Shown: piece by piece, positions 13,193 through 25,740 of the stretch
Layout of the letters: each line of letters starts with the position of its first letter
How positions within the stretch are numbered: the stretch's first letter is position 1
From: Telopea speciosissima
Lineage: Eukaryota > Streptophyta > Magnoliopsida > Proteales > Proteaceae
Assembly: GCF_018873765.1 (NCBI RefSeq)
Contig: NW_025317403.1
Span: forward strand, 79,150 to 143,149
Direction: 5' to 3'
Length of the DNA stretch: 64,000 nucleotides
The notes under the pieces: generated by a model
Databases searched by the model: none
The model's input: only the letters and a program-made list of their open reading frames with translations
Told to the model about the DNA's origin: nothing
Program-made: the position numbers and the translations under genes

Positions 13193-16100
13193 GTCAGTTT
13201 CACCTAAAGATATTTATCTCCCATTTTCAAAACGAATCATTATAATCGCGATCCGGATAAGAATGGGAAAATCTATTCCGCTTGGAAGTTGGTTCAAGGA
13301 ATTTTAGTACTTTCAGCTAGATTTGGTCTCATTCTGTCAGTTTAGAGAATCCAATAACTAACTGATTTCCTCTAAATCAGTTTCAGCTATAGATCTCTCT
13401 CCTTTTTCCGAAAACATATATCATTATAATGGCGATCCGGACGAGTATGGACAAATTAATTTCGCCTGGAAGTTGGCTAAAGGAATATTTGTACTTTATG
13501 CTATTGGGTCTCATTCTGTCGTTCCAAAGAATCCAAGACCTGGACCGATATTTCCTAAAAATCAGTTTCAGCTACAGATCTCTATCTTCTTTTTCCGATG
13601 CGTATCATTATAATGGCTAACCGGACGTGTATGGACAAAGTTATTCCGCTTGGAAGTTGGCCAATGGAATTTTAGTTATTTTAGCTAGATTGCGACTCAT
13701 TCTTTCGGTCCAGATAATCCAAGGCCGATATTTCCTATAAATTAGTTTCACCTACAAATCACTATCCCCCATTTTTTGAAACACATTATAACGCTAACCG
13801 GACGAGTATGGGCTAAGTTATTCTGCCCGGATGTTAGCCATTATAATGTGTTTCAAAAATGGGGGATAGTGATTTGTAGGTGAAACTAATTTATAGGAAA
13901 TATCGGCCTAGATCTTGGATTATCTGGACCGAAAGAATGAGTCCCAATCCAGCTAAAATAACTAAAATTTCATTGGCCAACTTCCAAGCGGAATAACTTT
14001 GTCCATACACGTCCGGTTAGCCATTATAATGATACGGATCGGAAAAAGAAGATAGAGATCTGTAGCTGAAACTGATTTTGAGGAAATATCGGCCCAGGTC
14101 TTGGATTCTTTGGACCGACAGAATGAGACCCAATCTAGCATTAAGTACAAATATTCCTTTAGCCAACTTCTAGGAGAAATTAATTTGTCCATACTTGTCC
14201 TGATCGCCATTATAATGATATGTTTTCGGAAAAAGGAGAGAGATCTGTAGCTGAAACTGATTTAGAGGAAATCAGTCAGTTATTGGATTCTCTAAACCGA
14301 CAGAATGAGACCAAATCTAGCCGAAAGTACTAAAATTCCTTGAACCAACTTCCAAGCGGAATAAATTTTCTCATCCTTATCCGGATCGTAATTATAATGA
14401 TACGTTTTGAAAATGGGAGATAAATATCTTTAGGTGAAACTGATTTAGAGGAAAAACTGGCCGAGTTCTTAGATTCTCTAGACTGACAGAATGAGACAAA
14501 ATCTAGCCAAAAGTACTAGAATTCCTTTAACCAACTTCCGAGCGGAATAAATTTTCTCATACTCATCCGCATTGCAATTATAATGACACGTTTTTGAAAA
14601 TAGAAGATAAAAATATTTAGGTGAAACTGATTTAGAGGTAATATCGGCCTAGTTCTTGGATTCTCTAGACCGACAGAATGAGGTCAAATCTAGCTGAAAG
14701 TAATCAATTCCTTGAGCCAACTTCCGGTTCGCTATTATAATTATGTGTTTACAAAAATGGGAGATAGAGATTTGTTGGTGAAACTAATTTAGAGGAAATA
14801 TCGGCCTCTTGGATTCTCTGGACCAATAGAATGAGACCCAATCAATCAAAAAGTACTTAAATTCTTAACGCCAAAATCTGGGCGGAATAACTTTGCCATA
14901 CTCATCCGGTTGACCATTATAATATGAATTTTGAATATAGGAGAAAGATCAGCAGGTAACACCACTAATTTAGAGGAAATATCGCCCAAGTTCTTGGACT
15001 CTCGAGACCGAAAGAATGAGACCAAATCCAGCATAAAGTACATAAATTCCTCGAGCAAACTACCAGGCAGAATAAACTATCCCATAACCGTCCGTTTCGC
15101 AATTATAATGATATGTAATTGGAAAAGGAGATAGAGATCTGTAGGTGAAACTGATTTAGAGGTAATATCAGCCCAGCTCTTGGATACTCCAGACCGACAA
15201 AATGAGACCCTATTCAGTAGAATGTACTAAAATTCTTACGGCCAACATCCGGGAAGAATAACTTAGCCCATACTCATCTGGTTAGCCATTATAATATGTG
15301 TTACAAAAATGGGAGAGAGTGATTTGTAGGTGAAAATAATTTATAGGAAATATTGGCCGAGATCTTGGATTATCTGGACCGATAGAATGAGACCCAATCC
15401 AGCTGAAATTACTAAAATTCCATTAGCCAACTTCCAAGTGGAATAACTTTAACCATACATGTCCGGTTAGCCATTATAATGATACGCATCGGACAAAGGA
15501 GCTAAAGATCTGTAACTGAAACTGATTTAGAGGAAATATCGGCCCAGGTCTTGGATTCTCTGGACCAACAGAATGAGACCCAATATAGCATAAAGTACAA
15601 ATATTCCTTTAGCCAACTACCAGGCGGAATTAATTTGCGCATACTCATCCTGTTCGCCATTATAATTATATGTTTTCGGAAAAAGGAGAAAGAGATTTGT
15701 AGCTGAAACTGATTTAGAGGAAATCAGTTCAGTTCTTAGATTCTCTAAACTAACAGAATGAACCAAATCTAGCTAAAAGTACTAAAATCCCTTGACCAAT
15801 TTCCAAGCGGAATAAATTTTCCCATACTTATCAGGATTGCAATTATAATGTTACGTTTTGAAAATGGGAGATAAAGATCTTTAGGTGAAACAGATTTAGA
15901 GGTAATATTGGCCCAGTTCTTGGATTCTCTAGACAGACAGAATGAGACCAAATATAGCCGAAAGTACTAAAATTCCTTGAACCAACTTCCAGGCGGAATA
16001 AATTTTCTCATACTCATCTATACTACAATTATAATGATACGTTTTCGAAAATAGGAGATTAAAGACTTTAGGTGAAACTGATTTAGACGTAATATCGGCT

Positions 16101-19100
16101 CAGTTCTTGGATTCTCTGGACCGACAGAATGAGACCAAATATAGCTGAAAGTACTAAAATTTCTTAAGCCAACTTTAGGGCAGATTAACTTTGCACATAC
16201 TGATCTGGTTCGCTATTATAATAATATGTTTACGAAAATGGGAGATAAAGATCTGTTGGTGAAACTAATTTAGAGGAAATATCAGCCCAGTTCTTGGATT
16301 CTTTGGACCGACAGAATGAGACCCAATCAAACAAAAAGTACTAAAATTCTTAGGGCCAACTTTCGGGCGGAGTAACTTTGCCCATACTCGTCCGATTAGC
16401 CATTATAATATGTATTTTGAAAAAGAGAGAAAAATCAGTCGGAAAAACTAATTTTGGGGAAATACGTAAATTAGTACGTAAATTCCTTGAGCAAACTTTC
16501 GGGCAGAATAAAGTTGCCCATAATTATCCAGTTCGCAATTATAATGAAATGTATTTGGAAAAAAGGAGATAGAGATCTGTAGCTGAAACTGATTTAGAGG
16601 TAATATCAGCCCAGCTCTTGGATACTCCAGACCGACAGAATGAGACCCTATTCAGTAGAATGTACTAAAATTCTTACGGCCAACATCCGGGAAGAATAAC
16701 TTAGCCCATACTCATCTGGTTAGCCATTATAATATGTGTTACAAAAATGGGAGAGAGTGATTTATAGGTGAAAATAATTTATAGGAAATATTGACCGAGA
16801 TCTTGGATTATCTGGTCCGATAGAATGAGACACAATCCAGCTGAAATTACTAAAATTCCATTGGCCAACTTCCAAGTGGAATAACTTTAACCATACATGT
16901 CCGGTTAGCCATTATAATGATACGCATCGGACAAAGGAGCTAAAGATCTGTAACTGAAACTGATTTAGAGGAAATATCGGCCCAGGTCTTGGATTCTCTG
17001 GACCAACAGAATGAGACCCAATATAGCATAAAGTACAAATATTCCTTTAGCCAACTACCAGGCGGAATTAATTTGCCCATACTCGTCTGGTTAGCCACTA
17101 TAATGATATGTTTTCGAAAAAAGGACAAAGAGATCTGTAGCTGAAACTGATTTAGAAGAAATCAGTCCAATTCTTGGATTCTCTAAACCGACAGAATGAG
17201 ACCAAATCTAGTTGAAAGTACTAAAATTCCTTGAAACAACTGCCAGGCGGAATAAATTTTCCAATTCTTATCCGGTTCACTAATATAATGATACGTTTTG
17301 AAAATGGAAGATAAAGATCTTTAGGTGAAACTTATTTAGAGGGAATATTGGCCCAGTTCTTGGATTCTCTAGACTGACAGAATGAGACCAAATCCAACCG
17401 AATGTAACAAAATTGCTTGAACCAACTTCCGAGCGGAATAAATTTTCTTATACTCATCCGTATTGCAATTATAATGATACGTTTTCGAAAATAGGAGATA
17501 AAAATCTTTAGGTGAAACTGATTTAGAGGTAATATCGGCCCAGTACTGGGATTCTCTGGAACGACAGAATGAGACCAAATCTAGCTGAAAGTACAAAAAT
17601 TCTTTGAGCCAACTTCTAAGCGGATTAACTTTGCACGTACTTGTCGGGTTCGCTATTATTATAATAATATGTTTACGAAAATTGGAGATAGAGATCTGTG
17701 GGAAAACTAATTTAGAGGAAATATCAGCCCAGTTCTTGGATTCTCTGGACCAACAGAATGAGACCCAATCAAATAAAAAGTACTAAAATTCTTAGGGCCA
17801 ACTTCCGGACAGAAAAACTTTCCCCATACTCGTTCGGTTAGCCATTATAATATATATTTTGAAAATGGGAGAAAGATCAGTAGGTAAAACTAATTTAGAG
17901 GGAATATCACCTAAGTTGTTGGACTCTTGGGATCGAAAGAATGAGACCCAATCCAGCAGAAAGTACATAAATTCCTTGAGCAAACTTTCGGGCTAAATAA
18001 AATTGCCCATACTCATCCGGTTCGCAATTATAATGATATGTATTTGTAAAAGGGAGATAGAGATCTGTAGGTGAAACTGATTTAAAGGTAATATCAGCCC
18101 AGTTCTTGGATACTCTGGACCGACAAAATGAGACCCAATCCAGCAGAATGTACTAAAATTCTTAGGGCCAAAATCCGGGCAGAATAACTTAGCCCATTCT
18201 CGTCCGATTAGCCATTATAATGTGTTTCAAAAATGGGAGATAGTGATTTGTAGGTGAAACTAATTTATAGGAAATATCGGACGGATCTTGGATTCTCTGG
18301 ACCAACAGAATGAGACCCAATCAAGCTGAAATTACTAAAATTCTATGGCCCCAACTTCCGAGCGGAATAACTTTGTCCATACTTGGCCGGTTAGCTATTA
18401 AAAGATACATTTCGGAAAAATGAGATAGAGATCTGTAGCTGAAACTGATTTAGAGGAAAAATCGGCCCAGGTCTTGGATTCTCTGGATAGACAGAATGAG
18501 ACCCAATGTAGCATAAAGTATACAAATATTCCTTTAGCCAACTTCCAGGCGGAATTAATTTGCCCATACTCGTCCGGTTCGCCACTATAATGATTTTTTT
18601 TTTTGGAAAAAGGAGAAAGAGATTTGTAGCTGAAACTGATTTAGAGGAAATATTAGTCCAGTTCTTGCATTCTCTAAACCGACAGAATGAGACCAAATCT
18701 AGTTGAAAGTACTAAAATTCCTTGAAACAACTTCCAGGCGGAATAAATTTTCCCATACTTATCCAGTTCGCAATTATAATGATACCTTTTGAAAATGGGA
18801 GATAAAGATCTTTAGGTGAAACTGATTTAGAGGCAATATTGGCCCAGTTTTTGGATTCTTTGGACTGACAGAATGAGACCAAATCTAGCCGAAAGTATTA
18901 AAATTCCTTGAACCAACTTCTAGGCGGAATAAATTTTCTCATACTCATCCGTATTGCAATTATAATGATATCTTTTCGAAAAATGGGAGATAAAAATCTT
19001 TAGGTGAAACTGATTTAGAGGTAATATCGATCCATTCTTGGATTCACTAGACCGACAGAATGAGACCAAATCTAGCTAAAAGTACTAAAATTCCTTGAGC

Positions 19101-21301
19101 CAACTGCCGGGCAGATTAACTATGCACATACTTGTCGGGTTTGATAATATAATAATATATTTACGAAAATGGGAAATAGAGATCTGTTGGTGAAACTAAT
19201 TTAGAGGAAATATCGGTCCAGTTCTTGGATTTTTTAGACCGACAGAATGAGACCCAATCCAACAGAAAGTATTAAAATTCTTAGGGCCAACTTCCTGGAG
19301 GAATAACTTTGCCCCTACTCGCCCGGTTAGCCATTATAATATGTATTTTGAAAATGAGAGAAGGATCAATAGGTAAACCTCATTTAAAGGAAATATCGGC
19401 TAAGTTCTTGGATTCTCGGGACCGAAAGAATGAGACCCAATCGAGTGGAAAGTACATAAATTTCTTGAGCAAACTTCCGGGGGGAATAAAGTTGCCCATA
19501 CTCGTCCAGTTCGCAATTATAATGTTATGTATTTGAAAAACGGAGACAGAGATTTGTAGGTGAAACTGATTTAGAGGTAATATCAGCCTAGTTCTTTGAT
19601 ACTTTGGACCTACAGAATGAGACCCAATCCAGCAGATTGTACAAAAATTCTTAGGGCCAACATCCGGGCAAAATAACTTAGCCCAAACTCGTCCGTTTAG
19701 CCATTATAATATGTGTTTCAAAAATGGGAGATAGTGTTTTGTAGGTGAAACTAATTTATAGGAATTATTGGCCCAGATCTTGGAATCTCTGAACCGACAG
19801 AATGAGACCCAATCCAGTTGAAATTACTAAAATTCCATTGGCCAACTTGTGGGCGGAATAACTTTACCTATACTCGTTCGGTTAGCCATGATAATGATAT
19901 GTTTACGGGCGGAATAACATTTCCCATACTAGTTAAATTGGAGATAGGGATCTGTAGGTGAAACTAATTTAGAGGTAATATCGGCCGAGTTCTTTGATTC
20001 TTTGGACCGATAGAATGTGACCCATTCTAGCTGAAAGTACTAAAATCCTTGATCAAACTTCCGAGAGGATTAACTTTGCTCATACTTGTCCGGTTCGCTA
20101 TAATAATAATATGTTTAATGAAATTGGAGATAGAGATCTGTAGATGAAACTAATTTAGAGAAGAAAACAGCCCAGTTCTTGGATTCTCTGGACCGACATA
20201 ATGAGACCCAATCTAGCAAAAAGACTAAAATTCTTAGGGCCAACTTCCGAGCGGAATAACTTTGCTCATACTAGTCCGGCTACGCATTGTAATATGTGTT
20301 TCGAAAATGGAAAATAGAGATCTATAGGTGAAACTAATTTAGAGGAAATATCGGCCTAGTTCTTAGATCCCCTAGACCGACAGAATGAGACCCAATCCGA
20401 CAGAAAGTAAGAAAATTCCTTGAGCCAACGTCCGGGCGGAATAACTTTTCGCATACTCGTCTGGTTCGATATTATAATAGTTTACGAAAATGAGAGATAG
20501 AGATCTGTAATGGAACCTATTTAGAGGAAATTTCGGCCCAGTTCTTAGATTCTAAGGACCGAAAGAATGAGACCCAATCTAGCTGAAAGTACTAAAATTC
20601 TTAGTGCCAATTTCCGGGCGGAATAACTTTGCCCATACTCGTCCGGTTAGGCATTATAATATGTGTTTCGAAAAAGGAAAATAGAGATCTATAGGTGAAA
20701 CTAATTTAGAGGAAATATCGGACCAGTTCTTGGATTATCTGGACTGACAAAATGAGACCTAATCCAGCAGAAAATACTAAAATTTCTTGATCCAACTTCT
20801 GGGCGGAATAATTTTGCCCATACTCGTCCAGTTCACCATTAAAATGATATGTTTTCAGAAATGGGAGATAGAGATATGTAGGTGAAACTGATTTGAAGGA
20901 AATATCAGCCCAGTTTTTGGATTCTCTGGACCAACAGATGAGACCCAATCTAGCTGAAAGTACTAAAATTTAATAAGCCAACTTCCGGGTGGAATAACTT
21001 TGCCCATACTCGTCCGGTTCGCCATTAAATATTATGTTTTCGGAAAAGGGAGATAGAGATCTGTAGGTGAAACTGATTTAGAGGAAATATCAGCCCAGTT
21101 CATGGATTCTCTGGACCGACAGAATGAGACCCAATCTAGCTGAAAGTACTAAAACTCTTAGGGCGAACTTCCGAGGGGAATAACTTTTTCCATACTCGTC
21201 CGGTTTCGCTATAATAAAAATATGTTTACGGAAATGGGAGAGAAATCTGTAGTTGAAACTGATTTAGAGGATATATCAACCCAGTTCTTGGCTTCTCTGG
21301 A
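13193..21301. repeat. ~185-bp satellite array III, longest array, with palindrome and higher-order period
   Basis: About 44 monomers. Minus-strand to about 13793, spacer about 13794-13836, then plus-strand to 21301. A marked monomer variant (GGATACTC or related) recurs at 15182, 16620, 18108 and about 19597, spacing 1438, 1488 and 1489 bp, that is about 8 monomers. Monomers from about 17.1 kb onward diverge more and the right end fades into AT-rich DNA after 21301. Monomer starts measured near the right end (20330, 20513, 20697, 20884, 21069, 21255) give 183-187 bp periods. Confidence 0.92.
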
Positions 21302-21858
21302 GCAGTTATTTTTTATTAAATAAAATTGAGTTCATATAATATATTAATATTTATCTATTATGACTCATCTGAGTAGGAATGTCAAATGGTAGGTCTCAGT
21401 CGGGCTTTAACCAATCATACACAGCTGATCCCTAAGATCAACACCGATCAATTAGATAATTAGTCTGCAAAGCCCAAAACCGAGACCAAAAAGGATCTGT
21501 CGGTCAGTTAACAGGCGTAATCGGTCTTGGCTTGCTGCAACTCATGTAAAGTGATAGAGAGAAAAGAGAGAGAACACGAGGTTACCTAAAATGAAAGGAC
21601 ATGAAAACCGTAAAAAAATGAATCAGGTTCCAAGTGATGACATACCTGACTGTAGTGGACCAACATGTCTGATAAATGCTCCACCCCCAGAACTTAATTG
21701 GTTGGGGTTTAAGCTGCTGAGACTAACAATTGTGATAAGTGAGCCTAATTTTGGATGGATCATCCAAACCAAGTTGGCAACAACTCTTTCAACAACATTA
21801 GAATATGTGTAAAGCTTTGATGCTAATAAAGCAATGCTCGCCATTGTCACAGATGGTC
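21302..21858. other. No gene recognised; AT-rich spacer
   Basis: Non-satellite DNA between the array and a LINE fragment. A 73-aa open frame at 21591-21812 shows no motif I recognise and no splice or neighbour support, so I do not call it a gene. Confidence 0.6.
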
Positions 21859-22197
21859 ATACGACCGGCTATGATGTATGGTGCGGAATGTTGGGTAGTT
21901 AAGAATAACATATAGATAAATTCCGTGTAGCGGACATGAGGATGTTGAGATGGATGAGTGTAAAAACTAGGAAGGATAAAGTTAGGACTGATCATATTAG
22001 TACAGGTTTGGAAATAGCTCCGATACATGATAAGCTACGAGAAAGTCATTTGATGTGGCATAGCCATGTGGCCCATGTTCAACGGAGGCCTTTAGATGCT
22101 CCAGTACGGAGGAGTGATTTGATTCAAATTGAAGGAACTAAAAGAGCCAGGGGCAGACCTAAAATGACCTTAGGAGAAGTGGTGAGGAAAGACATGC
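21859..22197 (+). mobile_element. LINE RT C-terminal fragment
   Basis: Reading on the plus strand gives RPAMMYGAECWVVK, then after a stop and frame change MRMLRWMSVKTRKDK, DKLRESHLMWHSHVAHVQRRP and GRPKMTLGEVVRKDM. This is the conserved C-terminal block following the RT palm in a large plant LINE group (the family with LRWFGHVQRRP and RGRPKKTW). It is a different lineage from the LINE copies at 24-13192. It is truncated at both ends. Confidence 0.85.
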
Positions 22198-23047
22198 ATA
22201 GTTTGAGAACTCGTCTGGAACAGTCATCTCGACCAGGTGGAGATTCTTGAGATCTGGGTGAGATCTCGGCGAGACATTGCATTATTTTTTTTATTTTTTT
22301 ATTTTTTTGTTTCGGAAACTTCAAGGGAAGCTTGTTTTAGGCTTATTAACATTTAAATCTTCAAATTGATTAAAAAAAAAAACCAATTTGGTGTTTTGGA
22401 TTTGCACCCTTGGTGGGCAGTAAAGGTCAAACCCTTAATGGAATATTGCCTATTCTACACATTGTTTGAATGATATGAGACATAATTGGCAAGTAAAACA
22501 AGCAAATTATGGAATAATGGTTGAAGACACATAATATTGAATAATTATTTAAGAAATAGTTAAGGACTTAAAGTAAAAAATACAAAGTACAGTGAACAAT
22601 GCATATTAAATAGACACCCAAGTACAAATAGTATTATACTATGAATCTATGAGTACTGGGGAGGTCGAGATTCTTGAAATATTTGAAATTTCTCTGGGAT
22701 TTCTCTGAGATTCTCAAAATATTCAAAATTTCGGTCGAGTTATTTGAAACTGTGCATGTTTTGTGTCTTGTATGTCATCTTGTCTAGAGGAGCTCGAGAT
22801 TCTCGAGATATTCGAGATCTCACCGAGATTTCGGCGAATTTTTGAACTATGATTACTGGAGGAGATCACTGACAGTTAGATGAAAGATACTAAAAGCTCC
22901 AATTTACATGTCAAACAAAACAAGTATGCAAATATACACAGAGACAGAGTTGCATGAGGAACAAAAGTATAAACGTACACAGACAGGTTTGCACGAGGAA
23001 CAAAAGTATATCATTATGGACATTGGTTAAGAAAGTACAGTACATAC
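22198..23047. repeat. Spacer with GAGATTCTCGAGAT-type degenerate repeats
   Basis: Contains two patches (about 22225-22275 and 22660-22850) of imperfect GAGATTTCGGCGAG and GAGATTCTCGAGATATTCG motifs, plus an oligo-T tract at about 22283-22308. Related wording (TTTCGAGACG, GATCTCGACGAG) appears near 31560 and 41000, so this is a dispersed low-complexity repeat. No gene seen. Confidence 0.5.
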
Positions 23048-24547
23048 AGCAAGTGCAGACGTAGCATGACCACTGAGAAGTTGTGCTTGTCGAACAACAA
23101 TAGCTAATGCTTCGGGAGTTGGCAATCCCCTCGTATCAGATGGTACCTCCACTCTCAATGGATCTCCAACATAGGAAGGTGAAAGATTTGATTGATATCC
23201 TGCATAAATCATAGCAAGATAAGATTAAAAAATAAACAAGTATTCATAATTATATCATCCTAACTGGGTAAAACATTTGAAAGTTTCACCATTGAGTGAT
23301 AATGCCTGCTCCATGCGGTTCATAAACTCACAAAGAGTGATCAAAGAATCAGGAATTGGCTGAAAGACAGAAAACCCATAGAAAGAATTAGAAGAAGCCA
23401 TTTAGAAGGTAAAAGAAACATGAGGGGAGAATGGATACTACCATACGAAGTGAAGGAAGAGGTAAGGGGCCCCCTGTCACAGGGAATTGCAAAGATTGAG
23501 GCAGAGATGGGAATGAGTGATTCAAAGATGTCTGCATAGGAGGGACTTGATTTCTTGTCTGGCTCCTGGCACCTATAGTATTTGTTTCGTCTGTTTCAAC
23601 ACCTTGGGAGGCCTGATCAGAAGCATCGGACTAAAGAAATACAAATAGCAACATTAGAATTAGGCTGGACATAAGTGAACGTACAGCCTCTGAGAAGAGA
23701 AAAAAAAGGGAGGAGTTACTCACTGGTATATTGGGCAGCACATTGTTAGTACCAGCAGTGAGAGTCTGGTTCCCATGTCCAATAGAGCTCGGCACTGCCC
23801 CAACAATCTAAAAGTGAAGCAATAAATCAGAACCATACAGTATTCTCTTGCAGATTGATGAGCATAAGCCCACCAATAATGACATTCAGCATTAAGTGTA
23901 GCTCAGACACAAGAAGGTCACCAACCAACCAAAAACCCAAAAGAGCATACCCGAGTAAGGTCAGGAACAACCCCATCACCTTGGTCACCTTGGTCCCCAA
24001 GATTGAAGGTTCCGAGAACTACACTATGTGAAACTTGTCCAACCCGGTTACGTGGAGCGCCAGCATTGGCATCATGAACTGAAAAATCAAATAAAATGTC
24101 CTAAATAAAAGCCAAGCTTTAATATCACATGCTATGCATTTGATATTCAGTATCTGTAAAGGAAGAATTAATACCATGAATGTCACTATTCCCATTGGTT
24201 TTTCCAGAGCCTGTTCCAGGGGAAGGCTGTGACTGGGCAGGCTGTCTTGCTACTAAATGCAGTGTGTGCCCATTTTCCAGGTCTATGTGTGGTCAAGGAA
24301 CATTATATAATAAACAGTAAAAAGGAACATTATACAATAAACAGTAAACTCTCTCTCTCTCGCTCTCTCTCTCATATTAAATTATGTCTAGTCACAAAGT
24401 CATTACATGCATATAAAATAATAGGATACGGTACTCAAAGAGGAGGTGATCATCCTTTAAGACCTTTCCCCTAAAAATTAGTCGTTGCTGCTCAACTGGG
24501 ACACCAATTGCATTTGCTATTTAATCCTTGAACAATGGAACAGATAT
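23048..24547 (-). pseudogene. BAG6-like ubiquitin-domain protein, N-terminal exons (pseudogene fragment)
   Basis: Seven minus-strand exons with good GT-AG borders: 24547-24430, 24282-24175, 24078-23951, 23807-23724, 23630-23442, 23359-23290, 23199-23048. In order they give the second half of a ubiquitin-like domain (VPVEQQRLIFRGKVLKDDHL, then HTLHLVARQP), RNRVGQVSHSVVLGTF, a Pro/Ser-rich segment, ITLCEFMNRMEQALSLNG and RGLPTPEALAIVVRQAQL. This order matches plant BAG6 or BAT3-like ubiquitin-like proteins (Arabidopsis At5g42220 type, from memory), a chaperone-linked quality-control family. Reading phase is kept across all junctions, but a TAA stands inside the Ubl domain (about 24528). The first half of the Ubl and everything after the last exon are missing. 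I infer a captured or duplicated gene fragment, not a working gene. Confidence 0.82.
24348..24373. repeat. (CT)n microsatellite
   Basis: Near-perfect CT dinucleotide run in an intron of the BAG6-like pseudogene, interrupted by one G. Confidence 0.9.
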
Positions 24548-25245
24548 CTGAAAATGTTCAAAATAAAAACATGTCAAATTTAGGCATAAACCATCTACAA
24601 TGGACTACATTTCGTTGTTAGAAGAACAAATCTGCTGAATTAATGAGAAATACTTACTCAAATAGAATAAATCACGAAATTTATTATTGTTTAACAAAAT
24701 ACCCCTATCAATTTTATAGTCCACATGTCATTGATAGCATAAGATGATGGAGGACAATTTGATAGCATGTGCATAAAAAAACAATAGAAAATTGGACAAC
24801 GAGAGAGATAGAGGACTGTTAACCTTAACAATGGTAGGACATGACCATCAAAGAACTATTGGAAGAGAATCGTTCTCTTAACCATTAGACCACAATTCTT
24901 TCCATAATGTAAAAGAAGAACAAGAAAACAGAAACAGGAGGACGATGGAAGAACTAGAAGGACAAAAGAAGCCAAAAGAAGAAGAAAAAAAAAACAGAGT
25001 AGGAGAAAGAATGTCAAAACATACCTGAAGAACTTGTTCGCAGTGAACAGCAGCAGCGGAAGCGGCATCCGCTTCGGCATCGGCAGCAGCAACCAGTTCC
25101 TTCCCTTCTTTCTCTTCGTCTTTTTTTTCTCCGTCCCTTCTTTCTCTTCGCTGCCAGTGAGAAGTGGGACATGCAGCAGCAGCAGCAGCATAAGAAAACA
25201 TCCATATCCATAACGCCGAAATATATGGAGTTCAAAATAAAAATA
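24548..25245. other. Spacer between two gene fragments; A-rich, purine-rich and (CAG)n patches
   Basis: Holds a polypurine patch around 24900-25010 (plus strand) and a CAG run at 25173-25190. Minus-strand open frames here (up to 189 aa) are low-complexity and lack any domain. The missing N-terminal Ubl exon and the missing downstream aconitase exons are not found. Confidence 0.5.
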
Positions 25246-25399
25246 AGGGTAAAGGCTGGGCACGCCGGGACTGTGCCCAGCCTGAGTCTGTGTCTCTCCC
25301 ACCCCCAAAGGAAATGACCCCCCTACCCTCCCCATCCCACCCTCTCCATTGGGCACAGCCGCTAGCTCCAGGAAAGCCAGCATGCCCAACCCTCTCCCT
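25246..25399. mobile_element. MULE-type MITE (154 bp)
   Basis: The left end AGGGTAAAGGCTGGGCACGC and the right end read in reverse (AGGGAGAGGGTTGGGCATGC) are imperfect terminal inverted repeats. Size, AGGG termini and the GC-rich interior resemble the elements at 32990, 33779 and 40355. Flanks are A/T-rich and a clean 9-bp duplication cannot be chosen. Confidence 0.6.
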
Positions 25400-25740
25400 A
25401 AAAATAAACTATGATTATAAGGCAAATATTAGGTAGAAAAGAGAATGCACAGGAAGTACGATAAGATATAAAAGAATCTAGATGGCTCTCTCAGAGTTTC
25501 CATATTGACTGCAAATTTCAAGTTCAGAGCAAGTATCAGTGGCCGAACAATGTGGTATCCCATAAGAGTTCCTCTATCATAGTATGCACATGCATCCAAG
25601 TTTCCAAATGCAATGATTTGCTTTCTTTTCTTTGGAAGAATACGCCAAGCTTGGATTTCCCCATGACTATTGTTATAAGTACTAGCATTTCTTTAGACAA
25701 TACAAATTACCAGATTCCATTGACAATTTTCTTACTATAC

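Noticed and set aside
1534-21301. Dozens of 60-100-aa frames in the satellite arrays, some repeated with almost the same peptide
   Set aside because: They recur because the monomer (183-187 bp) recurs. They break wherever the monomer length changes phase and have no start context or domain.
13193-21301. CRISPR-like array
   Set aside because: Repeats are ~185 bp and contiguous, with no unique spacers, in a plant genome; this is satellite DNA.
13193-21301. CENP-B box in the satellite (CTTCCGGGCGG looked suggestive)
   Set aside because: The required TTCG....A..CGGG spacing is not present in the monomers I read.
24856-25425. 189-aa minus-strand frame
   Set aside because: Leu/Ser/Lys low-complexity translation of polypurine DNA and of a MITE; no domain.
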